Below, in pieces: positions 27,933 through 35,012 of a stretch of DNA of 64,000 nt. The stretch lies in assembly GCA_022563595.1 (NCBI GenBank), contig JADFNB010000009.1:1-64000 (forward strand), in the 5' to 3' direction. The translations under genes and the position numbers were made by a program. Position 1 is the stretch's first letter. The number at the start of each line of letters is the position of its first letter. The notes beneath the pieces were generated by a model. That model ran no database searches and was not told where the DNA came from. It was given only the letters and a program-made list of their open reading frames with translations. The DNA comes from Gemmatimonadota bacterium (GTDB lineage: Bacteria > Gemmatimonadota > Gemmatimonadetes > Gemmatimonadales > GWC2-71-9).

Positions 27933-28363
27933 CGGAGTATGCTCCCTACCGACGAGATGACGATCGTGTCCGCGAATCCCGCCCTGGACACGACGATCTG
28001 GGTATTGCCGCTCTCCATTCCCAACCCGCGGGCATCGAACGCCAACGAGTCGCGGTCCGTTGACAGCGTCACACCGAAGATCTCGGCCAGGTTCTGGGAG
28101 GCGATCGTGTCGGGAACGCCGGTAACTGGGTGCCGGGACAGCAGCAGAATCCGATTGCTCCGACAAACGAACGCCACGAGCCGCCCCCGCCGGATCGCGG
28201 TCGCCCGCGCGCGCGCATGCATCGTGGTAATCGCGTTACGCGCCGATCGGACCTTCTGCTTCTGGATTCCGTCGCCTATACGCGGGATCATGAACGCCGC
28301 CAGCACTCCGATCAGCACGATGGCGATGAGCAACTCGATGAGCGAAAAACCTCGGCGATTCAT
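27929..28363 (-). CDS. FimT/GspH-type minor pilin
   Basis: 144 residues, starting MNRRG|FSLIELLIAIVLIGVLAAF, a type IV prepilin signal. The GspH/FimT-type domain follows with KVRSARNAITTMHARARATAIRRG. First gene of the minor pilin operon fimT-pilV-pilW-pilX. A candidate sigma-54-like promoter and TGCAG boxes lie upstream at 28394-28520. The second set has no FimT copy. Confidence 0.83.
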   Translation of the reverse strand: MNRRGFSLIELLIAIVLIGVLAAFMIPRIGDGIQKQKVRSARNAITTMHARARATAIRRGRLVAFVCRSNRILLLSRHPVTGVPDTIASQNLAEIFGVTLSTDRDSLAFDARGLGMESGNTQIVVSRAGFADTIVISSVGSILR

Positions 28364-28393
28364 ACACTCCCCACTCGTTCGTCCTCAATGCCT

Positions 28394-28409
28394 ATCAGGA
28401 TTCGTGCCC
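28394..28409 (-). promoter_or_regulatory. Possible sigma-54-type promoter for the minor pilin operon
   Basis: On the minus strand GGGCACGAATCCTGAT resembles the consensus TGGCACG-N4-TTGCW: the -24 block is intact apart from its first base, and the -12 block keeps only two of its most conserved bases. It lies 31-46 bases upstream of the FimT-like start. The invariant -12 C is A here, so this is only a candidate. Confidence 0.3.
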
Positions 28410-28464
28410 GGTATTAAGTCACTATTTGCCAATAACTTGCTGTTCATGACCGCCCACCGTATAC

Positions 28465-28520
28465 TGCAGATTATTGCAGTCTACGCAGCATGCTGCAGTT
28501 CATTCGGCGGGATGCTGCAG
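28465..28520. repeat. Four spaced TGCAG boxes with an embedded 12-base palindrome
   Basis: TGCAG occurs at 28465, 28475, 28494 and 28516, and GCAGCATGCTGC (28485-28496) is a perfect palindrome. The cluster straddles the stop codon of the response regulator gene and lies about 100-155 bases upstream of the FimT-like gene, where a sigma-54 activator would be expected to bind. Its function is not known. Confidence 0.45.
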
Positions 28521-29858
28521 CTTATAGTAGAGAGCACGAACGCTAATGCCCAGCAGCTTAGCCGCCGCGCCGCGGTTGCCGCCGGCCGCCCTCAAGGCCC
28601 GCTCGATCGCCTCTCGCTCGGCGGCCCACACGGCCTCCTTGAGGTGGACCGGTTGACCCGGTTCCTCGGCGGGCTGCTCCCGATCGGGTTCCTTAGCGGC
28701 CGAAGAGATCTCCTGCCGGAAAGCTTCGGCACGGATCACTCCGTCCACCGACAACACTACGGCGCGCTCGATCGCGTTTTCCAGTTCCCGAATGTTGCCC
28801 GACCAGCGTAGCCGCTTCAGCGCGGGCAGCACGTCGGGCGCGAGCTGCACCGGACGCCCGAACCGCTTGATGGCGCCTTCCAGCAGCACGGTGGTGAGCC
28901 GCTCGAGATCTTCCGGCCGCTCCCTCAGCGGCGGAATGTGAATCCGCACCACGTTGAGCCGGTAGTAGAGATCCTCACGGAACCGTCCCTGGGCCACGTC
29001 GTGTTCCAGATCCCGCGCCGTCGCCGCTAGGACCCGTGCGTCGATGGTGCGCGTGCGTGAATCACCCACGCGCCGGATCTCACCCTCCTGCAGCACGCGG
29101 AGCAGCTTCACCTGGAGCGCCGTCGGGAGGTCACCGATCTCGTCGAGCAGCATCGTCCCACCGCTCGCTTCCTCAAACAACCCCACCTTGTCCCGGTCGG
29201 CTCCTGTGAAGGCGCCCCGGACGTGGCCGAACAATTCGGACTCCAGCAACTGTTCGGGAATAGCCGCGCAGTTGACGGCGACGAAGGCATGGTCCCTCCG
29301 GGGGCTCATCTTGTGAATCGCACGGGCGACGACTTCCTTGCCCGTGCCGCTCTCGCCGGTGATGAGCACGGTGGTCGGGTGCGGTGCCACCCGCGTCGCC
29401 AAGTCGAGCACCTTGCGCATCCCCGGCGATTCGGCGACCACGGTCCGATCGCGGTATCGCTCGATCTCGGCCTCGAGCGCCGCGACCCGTCCCCGGAGGC
29501 GCTCCCGCTCCTCGGCTTTCCGCAGCGTCAGCAGCACTTCGTCGGACCGGAACGGCTTGGGCAGGTAGTCGTAGGCGCCTTCCTTCATGGCGGAGATCGC
29601 GGCGTCCTCGCCGCCGTAGGCACTCATCATGATCACCAGGGACGAACCGCCGGCTTCTTGGTACTTCCGCAGGAACTCGATCCCGTCCATCTGAGGCATG
29701 CGGACGTCACAGAGGACTACGTCGAACGGTTCTTCACTCAGCCGTGCGAGCGCGCGCGCGGGCTCCCCTTCGGCGGCGACTTGATGGCCGTCGGCATCGA
29801 GCAGGAGGGAGAGCGACTTCCGCAGTCCCGGGTCGTCGTCGACGATCAACACTCTCAC
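28500..29858 (-). CDS. Sigma-54-dependent response regulator (NtrC/PilR family)
   Basis: 452 residues: receiver (1-120) with VLIVDDDPG and phospho-Asp in VVLCDVRMPQMDG, AAA+ domain with GESGTGKE and the sigma-54 loop GAFTGA, and a C-terminal Fis-type helix-turn-helix (GGNRGAAAKLLGISVRALYYKL). Partner of the histidine kinase upstream, with which it overlaps by 4 bases. Lying between the minor pilin operon and the pilin genes, it probably regulates pilus genes, though the second pair at 34996-38045 is an equally good candidate. Confidence 0.9.
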   Translation of the reverse strand: MRVLIVDDDPGLRKSLSLLLDADGHQVAAEGEPARALARLSEEPFDVVLCDVRMPQMDGIEFLRKYQEAGGSSLVIMMSAYGGEDAAISAMKEGAYDYLPKPFRSDEVLLTLRKAEERERLRGRVAALEAEIERYRDRTVVAESPGMRKVLDLATRVAPHPTTVLITGESGTGKEVVARAIHKMSPRRDHAFVAVNCAAIPEQLLESELFGHVRGAFTGADRDKVGLFEEASGGTMLLDEIGDLPTALQVKLLRVLQEGEIRRVGDSRTRTIDARVLAATARDLEHDVAQGRFREDLYYRLNVVRIHIPPLRERPEDLERLTTVLLEGAIKRFGRPVQLAPDVLPALKRLRWSGNIRELENAIERAVVLSVDGVIRAEAFRQEISSAAKEPDREQPAEEPGQPVHLKEAVWAAEREAIERALRAAGGNRGAAAKLLGISVRALYYKLQHPAE

Positions 29859-31057
29859 CGGTCTTCCCCGACATCCTCGGCGGGCGCCGCAGACCCGCCT
29901 GCCCGCCCAGCTTCGGGCAGGAAGAGCTTGAAGGCGGCCCCACCTTCCCTGGCGTCCTCCACCCAGACGACGCCCCCCATCTCGTGAACGATGCGCTGCA
30001 CGATCGCGAGACCCAAACCAGTCCCAACCCCGGGAGCCTTCGTCGAATAGAATGGGTCAAACACCTTCTCGCGGTCATCCTCAGGGACGCCGGGACCCGC
30101 ATCGGTCACATAGAGGAGCACCCCCGTGCTGCCGCCTGAGATCTCCGGACGCCAGGGCCGTCTTCCTGTGGGGCGGCGTTCGTTAGGAACAGCCTCGTCG
30201 CCGCAGCGGACGGCGGCGCGCCACCGCAGCTCGTAGCGCCATCTGTGCGCGCCGACGCCGATCGGGCCGCTCGCTGCCGCGTCCGCGGCGTTGAGTACGA
30301 GGTTGACGACGACCTGCTCCAGGTCGTGCCCCCGTCCCCGAACGAGCGGCAAGTCTCCCGCGCACTCGACCCGCAGTTCTCTGCCTTTCAAGGTGCCCTG
30401 ATGCATCAGCAGATCGATGACGTTCGAGACGACCGCGGCAACATCCACCGGTCCCGCCTCCTCGTCTCGCGGACGGGCGTAGCTGAGCAACCCCCGCACG
30501 ATGGCGTCGATACGCTCGACCTCGCGGGAGAGCGCCGCCACCAGTTCCGGGTCCAGATCACGCCTGCGGGCTACCTCCAGGTAATTGCCGATCGCGGCGA
30601 GCGGATTTCCGATCTCGTGGGCCACGCCCGCCGCCAGCCGACCGATCCCGGCGAGCTTCTCGACCTGGACGAGCTGGCTCTGTGCATCGAGCAGCGCCTC
30701 GGTCATTCCGTTGATGCGCTCCGCCAGCCGATCGAACTCACGGGTCCCGGCACCCGGCGCGCGCCGGTCCAGATCGCCGGCGGCGAGCGCATCCGCAGCG
30801 GCCATCAGGTCGCGCATCGGGCGCAGCACCAGCTTGCCGATCAGATACCGGCCGAACACGAAGACGATCGCCAGATCGGCGATAATGAGAAACAGGAGCG
30901 CCGGCACGGCAACGCGCGGCTGGAGCGCCTGGACCGCGAGCGCCATGATTACGGCGAGGGAGAGTGCCGCGCCCGTCAGGAGCGCGAGATTCCAGAGCAG
31001 CTCCCGCGCCAGACTCGGTCGGCTGGGCAACCGCACAGCGTTTGCTGGGTCAGGCAC
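29855..31057 (-). CDS. Sensor histidine kinase with HAMP domain
   Basis: 400 residues: two transmembrane helices near the N-terminus (about 22-75) with almost no periplasmic loop, a HAMP linker (PMRDLMAAADALAAGDLDRR), HisKA with the phospho-His in GVAHEIGNPLAAI, and an HATPase with the N-box HDLEQVVVNLVLNAADAA, DAGPGVP and GTGLGLAIVQ. A Trp/Arg-rich insertion of about 40 residues lies between N-box and G1 box. The small outer loop suggests it senses a membrane or intracellular cue. It is cotranslated with the regulator at 28500-29858. Confidence 0.88.
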   Translation of the reverse strand: MPDPANAVRLPSRPSLARELLWNLALLTGAALSLAVIMALAVQALQPRVAVPALLFLIIADLAIVFVFGRYLIGKLVLRPMRDLMAAADALAAGDLDRRAPGAGTREFDRLAERINGMTEALLDAQSQLVQVEKLAGIGRLAAGVAHEIGNPLAAIGNYLEVARRRDLDPELVAALSREVERIDAIVRGLLSYARPRDEEAGPVDVAAVVSNVIDLLMHQGTLKGRELRVECAGDLPLVRGRGHDLEQVVVNLVLNAADAAASGPIGVGAHRWRYELRWRAAVRCGDEAVPNERRPTGRRPWRPEISGGSTGVLLYVTDAGPGVPEDDREKVFDPFYSTKAPGVGTGLGLAIVQRIVHEMGGVVWVEDAREGGAAFKLFLPEAGRAGGSAAPAEDVGEDR

Positions 31058-31075
31058 GATAGGAAGATGTCGAGA

Positions 31076-31109
31076 AACGCGGGCAACCGAAACGCCGGTC
31101 GCCCGCGTT
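31076..31109 (-). terminator. Hairpin terminator after the pilin genes
   Basis: A 14-base-pair stem with one G-U pair (arms 31076-31089 and 31096-31109) and a 6-base loop. On the minus strand the stem ends in a short T-rich stretch (GTTTCTCG). It lies 18 bases after the second pilin stop and just before the kinase start, so it likely separates pilin and kinase transcripts. Confidence 0.65.
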
Positions 31110-31126
31110 CCATGCCCACGCCCGGG

Positions 31127-31510
31127 CTAGTTACACGCCGCCTCACCTTCGATCGTCGCCGGCGACGGCGGAGTCGCCGCTCCGTAGAAAATCGCGCATT
31201 GCTTGGCAAAAGCGGCGTGTGACGCGGTTGCCGCCCATCCTGCGTTGCTCACACTGGAGAACACGAGCGAGACGTCCGCCGACGGCTTGTACGGAAAGAC
31301 CGCATCCGGAAGGGGCCCGGAAAAGTACGCGTCGTAGTCGTAGTAGTAACTCTCCTGCGCCGTGACCAGATTCCGCAGGTCGGATTTCATCATCACCAAC
31401 CAGGATTTCTCCCTGGCGCCGCCGAACTTAGGAATCGCAATCGCGGCGAGAATCCCGATGATCACCACGACGATCAGCAGCTCGATCAGCGTGAATCCCC
31501 GTCGGGTCAT
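31127..31510 (-). CDS. Type IV pilin (second copy)
   Basis: 127 residues from the ATG at 31510. The prepilin signal is MTRRG|FTLIELLIVVVIIGILAA with Glu5. The first 24 mature residues are identical to those of the pilin at 31611-32000; the rest has diverged but keeps two C-terminal cysteines (QCAIF and the penultimate AACN). The mature chain is rich in aromatics (Trp32, Tyr50, Tyr51, Tyr52, Tyr54, Tyr57). It follows the first pilin gene with a large hairpin in between. Whether it is a major or accessory pilin is not clear. Confidence 0.88.
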   Translation of the reverse strand: MTRRGFTLIELLIVVVIIGILAAIAIPKFGGAREKSWLVMMKSDLRNLVTAQESYYYDYDAYFSGPLPDAVFPYKPSADVSLVFSSVSNAGWAATASHAAFAKQCAIFYGAATPPSPATIEGEAACN

Positions 31511-31533
31511 ATGTACCTGCCTCGCGCCTTGGA

Positions 31534-31582
31534 GGACCCGCGCCGGACGTTGCGGCGACTGCCGCACGGCCGGCGCGGGTCC
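31534..31582 (-). other. Large hairpin between the two pilin genes
   Basis: A perfect 13-base-pair outer stem (GGACCCGCGCCGG and its complement) encloses a 6-base-pair inner stem (TGCGGC/GCCGCA). It begins 28 bases after the first pilin stop and lies 23 bases before the second pilin ATG. No T-run follows, so it may be an RNA-stability or partial-termination element rather than a full terminator. Confidence 0.6.
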
Positions 31583-31610
31583 GTAGTGCTAGCTGAGCCT
31601 GGGGCAGCAC

Positions 31611-32000
31611 TCAGTCACACTTGACTTGGCCCTCGTTGGGAGCCATAGACGGTGGCGTAGCGTCGCCAACGAACACGCCGCAGGTCTTCCCTGTACCGGG
31701 GTGGGTCGCCGTCGCCGAGAATCCGGTGGCGTTACCGTCTGTCGAGGTAAGCACCACGTCGGTCGACTCCTTCCACAGGTCGGCCGACACGACGTTGGCG
31801 GCGGTACCGTACTGGTTGTAGTCGGCGAAGTACGACTCCTCCGCCGTCACGAAGTTCTTGAGGTCGCTCGTTATGGTGGCTCTGAAGGCCTTCTCCTTGG
31901 TCGCGCCGAACTTGGGGATCGCAATCGCCGCCAGGATGCCGATGATCACAACCACGATCAACAGCTCGATGAGCGTAAAGCCCTTGGTATTACGAAGCAT
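31611..32000 (-). CDS. pilA: Type IV major pilin (first copy)
   Basis: 129 residues from the ATG at 32000, which has GGAGGAG 5 bases upstream. Prepilin signal MLRNTKG|FTLIELLIVVVIIGILAA, Glu5, mature length about 122. Mature aromatic positions are Phe1, Phe24, Phe32, Phe43, Tyr50, Phe51, Tyr54 and Tyr57. Two cysteines near the C-terminus (KTCGVF, VKCD) could close a D-region loop. The strong sigma-54 promoter at 32074-32090 gives it a leader of about 64 bases. Being the first pilin after the regulated promoter, it is the best candidate for the main subunit. Confidence 0.9.
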   Translation of the reverse strand: MLRNTKGFTLIELLIVVVIIGILAAIAIPKFGATKEKAFRATITSDLKNFVTAEESYFADYNQYGTAANVVSADLWKESTDVVLTSTDGNATGFSATATHPGTGKTCGVFVGDATPPSMAPNEGQVKCD

Positions 32001-32073
32001 ACATGCTCCTCCACAGATTGAGGTGACCCCCTCGGGCTCATCCCGGGGCGTTGACACTTTCACCCGGCAGACG

Positions 32074-32090
32074 GGCAACGAGTATGCCAA
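32074..32090 (-). promoter_or_regulatory. Sigma-54 (-24/-12) promoter of pilA
   Basis: Minus strand TTGGCATACTCGTTGCC matches the consensus TTGGCAC-N5-TTGCW at nearly every conserved position, with exact GG-N10-GC spacing. Transcription would start near 32064, leaving a 64-base leader before the pilA ATG with a GGAGGAG ribosome-binding site. Sigma-54 activators lie on both sides (28500-29858 and 34996-36369). Confidence 0.8.
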
Positions 32091-32227
32091 CCCCGGGGTA
32101 CCGCAGCCAACCCCTTGAGTGACAATGCAGTAGGCGGGCACCGTGCAGGGATTCCACGGCCGCAACGCCCCGGCTCCCGGGCTATTTGCAATGCGGATTG
32201 CGGTTCGCGAGGCGCCACCGGGGCTTC

Positions 32228-34234
32228 CTAGCGGGGTGTGGACGTCCCGTCCCGAAGCTCCATGCGGGTGAATCGGGACCGCCCGCCGGGCTCCACCTCG
32301 TAGCGGTAGAATCGCCGCCCGGGGTAGCGCGCCGCCAGCACCGCGTTACCGGAGCGCATGTCCCTCGCCCAAACGACGTCCCCGTCGAGCGTGGCATTAT
32401 TGAGGTACAGGTACGGCGCGAAGGCGAGGAAACCCCGCCGATCGAAGCCGATCTCTTCCACGCACTGCGGTGCAAGCGGCTCCCAGGTAGGAATCCGCAG
32501 GTTGCCGTCGCCGGTAACGCCGGCCGGCGCTCCCGGTCGGCCCAGGGCGGCGAGCGCGGCGAGCCGGGACGAGAGATCGGCCCCCGTGGCGGAACCGCGC
32601 TCGGCCTCGTCGAGCGCACGGTGCAGGGTACAGGCGTCTATGGCCGCATACAACCGCGTGGAGCGGCGCACGGGGACTCCCAGAGCCCACATCCGATTGA
32701 TGAGCCTGCTGCCCCAGCCGTCGGGGATCAGCACCACGGCATTGTGGATTTCGGCGCGGGCGGCGTCCCGGTCGGGGTGAAAGTTGAGCGTAGGCGTGGA
32801 ATCCCTGTACGCCGCGATGCGCCAGGGAGTCAACGACACCGTGCCGACCACCAGCGCCACCGTGACGGCGGTGAGTGCGGTGAGACCGCCTCCCCCACTC
32901 CGCCCCCCGTTCCGTTCGTGGCGCAGCAGGTGCACCGCCCGGGCGACGATCACGACCATCCAGGACACGGTGCTGTAGAGAAAACGTGGCCCGTAGAAGA
33001 CGTCGCGGTGCCAGTAGAAGAACAGCAACCCCATCAGCGCCATGACACCTGCGACGGGCAGGGCGTCACGCACACCCAGTACCCGCCGGCCGAGAACGTA
33101 CGCCGCGGCCACCAGAAGGAGAACAGGGAACGGGAAGTCGAACAGGTAGCGGTTGAGTTGGTGCAGGTCGAGGCCGGTGAGCCCAATCGCCCTCGCCGGC
33201 GTGAGCGGGACTCCCCAAGGCACGCCGTGGAATCCCAGCGAATGCAGCGGTCCCCACAGGTGGGTGTAGCCGAATTCCGACCAGTGCCCGGTCGTTCGGG
33301 CGTTGAACCACAGGGTCGGGAGGCTACCCACGCTACCGCCCACGAAGATCAGCGCGAACGCCCAGAGGCGCCGGCGCGCCGCCAGTACAGTCACCAAGGC
33401 CACCGGCACCGTGGCGGCAACCGCGTCCAGCGGCCGGAACGCGGTCATCACTCCGAGCAGCGCTCCGGCGCCGAGCGCCGCGAGGCGCCAACGCCCCCCC
33501 CCGAGCGCCGTGGCGCTCGCCGCCGCCCCCACACCGAGTGCCGCGGCCGGGAGGTGGCTCATCTCGCTCCCCGCGACGGCGAGCGCGAAGGGCGACAGGC
33601 ACAACAGAACGGCGGCGAGCCGCCCTGTCGTCTCGCCCGCCGTCCACTTGGCGACGCGATAGGTTCCCGCCACCAGCGCCGCGCCAAACAGCGGATTCAA
33701 CATCCACCAACCGCCCAGCGCCAGGCCGGCGGCGAGCACCGCTGACTGTCCCGGCGGATACTGCGAGAACCAGCGTTCCGGCCCGAGGATCATGTGCAAC
33801 GTCCCGAAGTGCGCCAGTTCGTGAGGCGGCTCGATCCAGAGCCGGCCGGCGAGAAAGATGCGCCCCTGGAACAGCTGGGCAAACCCGTCGACGTTGCGCG
33901 GATTGCCCGCAAACACGAACAGCGTGAACAGCAACGCCAGCGCGGCGAAACTGCCCGCCACTACCGCGAGAAACGTCGTGGTCGACCACGAGCCGACGCC
34001 CCTTCGCCAAAACTCGAGCAGCCACCCTGCCGCGCGCCGGCGACTCAGGATGAGCAAGACCGTCGTCGTGCCGACGCTGATCGCCGCACCCCAGAACCAC
34101 ACCGACCAGGCTCCCGTGAACTCGCTCTCTGCAGTGCCAACCAACCAGATCGGCAGTGGCGCCACCGACCACACCGCGCCCAATGTCACCAGCCCCGGAA
34201 GCAGCTGCCGCGGCCAGTATCTGGGTTCGCTCAC
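32228..34234 (-). CDS. Polytopic membrane protein, possible GT-C type glycosyltransferase
   Basis: 668 residues. About 11 hydrophobic segments fill the first 460 residues, then a soluble C-terminal region of about 200 residues. A loop after the third helix (about 115-160) carries NVDGFAQLFQGRIFLAGRLW and GPERWFSQYPPGQS; an acidic residue in the first large loop and such a layout recall GT-C enzymes of the PMT/ArnT type, but no definite motif is seen. It sits upstream of pilA and 7 bases after a polyprenol-type GT2 gene, so transfer of sugars to pilin or surface glycans is a reasonable guess only. Confidence 0.6.
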   Translation of the reverse strand: MSEPRYWPRQLLPGLVTLGAVWSVAPLPIWLVGTAESEFTGAWSVWFWGAAISVGTTTVLLILSRRRAAGWLLEFWRRGVGSWSTTTFLAVVAGSFAALALLFTLFVFAGNPRNVDGFAQLFQGRIFLAGRLWIEPPHELAHFGTLHMILGPERWFSQYPPGQSAVLAAGLALGGWWMLNPLFGAALVAGTYRVAKWTAGETTGRLAAVLLCLSPFALAVAGSEMSHLPAAALGVGAAASATALGGGRWRLAALGAGALLGVMTAFRPLDAVAATVPVALVTVLAARRRLWAFALIFVGGSVGSLPTLWFNARTTGHWSEFGYTHLWGPLHSLGFHGVPWGVPLTPARAIGLTGLDLHQLNRYLFDFPFPVLLLVAAAYVLGRRVLGVRDALPVAGVMALMGLLFFYWHRDVFYGPRFLYSTVSWMVVIVARAVHLLRHERNGGRSGGGGLTALTAVTVALVVGTVSLTPWRIAAYRDSTPTLNFHPDRDAARAEIHNAVVLIPDGWGSRLINRMWALGVPVRRSTRLYAAIDACTLHRALDEAERGSATGADLSSRLAALAALGRPGAPAGVTGDGNLRIPTWEPLAPQCVEEIGFDRRGFLAFAPYLYLNNATLDGDVVWARDMRSGNAVLAARYPGRRFYRYEVEPGGRSRFTRMELRDGTSTPR

Positions 34235-34241
34235 GGCCAGG

Positions 34242-35012
34242 TTATGCGCTACGATGTCGCGCAGTCAGCAGATTGAAGCGCAAGATGTGCCAGATCGCCG
34301 CCACCCCGTCCCGCCAATCGATCTTTTTCCCCTCGGCATAGGTGCGTCCTGCGTAGCTGATCGGGACCTCCCATATGCGCGCGCCGGCCCGCGCCAGTCG
34401 CGCGGTGAGTTCCACCTCTATCCCGAACCGGTTCGACGTCAATCCGAGCGACTTGAGGAGATCCGCCCGCGCCATCTTGAAGCAGGTCTCCATGTCTGTG
34501 AGGTTCAGGTCGGTCAGCATGTTCGACAAGAGCGTCAGGAACCGGTTGCCCAACGAATGCCAGAAGTAGAGCACCCGGTGCGGGCCCGCCTGAAACCGCG
34601 ACCCGAACACCGCGTCGGCTTTGCCGAGCCGTATCGGTTCGAGCAGCACGGCGTACTCCTGCGGATCGTACTCTAGGTCCGCGTCCTGGATCACGACCAC
34701 GTGCCCCGTGGCCGCGTTGATGCCCGCTCGGACCGCGGCGCCCTTGCCCCTGTTCTCCGGCTGGTGAATCACCTGCCGCACCAGACCTTCGGCGTGGAGA
34801 CGGTCCAGGATCTCGCCGGTGCGATCAGTCGAGCAGTCGTCGATGGCGATCAGCTCGATCTGGAGCGGCACGGTTTGGACGCGCTGCACCGCTTCGTCGA
34901 TCGTCGCCTCCTCGTTGTACGCCGCCATGATCACGGAGAGGATGATGTCGTCCCGGTTCCGGGGAACTTCTGGACGGAAGGGCGAGGCCGAAAGATCACT
35001 CGCCGTCGGCAT
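34242..35012 (-). CDS. GT2 glycosyltransferase (polyprenol-phosphate-type)
   Basis: 256 residues from the ATG at 35012; it overlaps the regulator gene upstream by 17 bases, and no clear ribosome-binding site is seen. The GT-A fold begins LSVIMAAYNEEATIDEA, then DDCSTDRTGEIL, ENRGKGAAVRAGINAATG and the metal-binding QDADLEYDP. The pattern is that of DPM1/undecaprenyl-phosphate sugar transferases (RFQAGPHRVLYF, GNRFLT, DMETCFKM). No C-terminal transmembrane pair, so it may act at the cytoplasmic face and supply a lipid-linked sugar to the neighbouring membrane protein. Confidence 0.85.
   Translation of the reverse strand: MPTASDLSASPFRPEVPRNRDDIILSVIMAAYNEEATIDEAVQRVQTVPLQIELIAIDDCSTDRTGEILDRLHAEGLVRQVIHQPENRGKGAAVRAGINAATGHVVVIQDADLEYDPQEYAVLLEPIRLGKADAVFGSRFQAGPHRVLYFWHSLGNRFLTLLSNMLTDLNLTDMETCFKMARADLLKSLGLTSNRFGIEVELTARLARAGARIWEVPISYAGRTYAEGKKIDWRDGVAAIWHILRFNLLTARHRSA

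Noticed and set aside
28410-28440. TTGGCAAATAGTGACTT as a sigma-54 promoter for the FimT-like gene
   Set aside because: Only the -24 half matches; the -12 half has no GC at the required distance.
32120-32145. GGTGCCCGCCTACTGCA as a sigma-54 promoter
   Set aside because: GG is two bases too far from GC for the -24/-12 spacing.
32190-32215. Second possible sigma-54 element upstream of pilA with TTGCA
   Set aside because: The -24 half lacks the GG at the right spacing; the site at 32074-32090 is far better.
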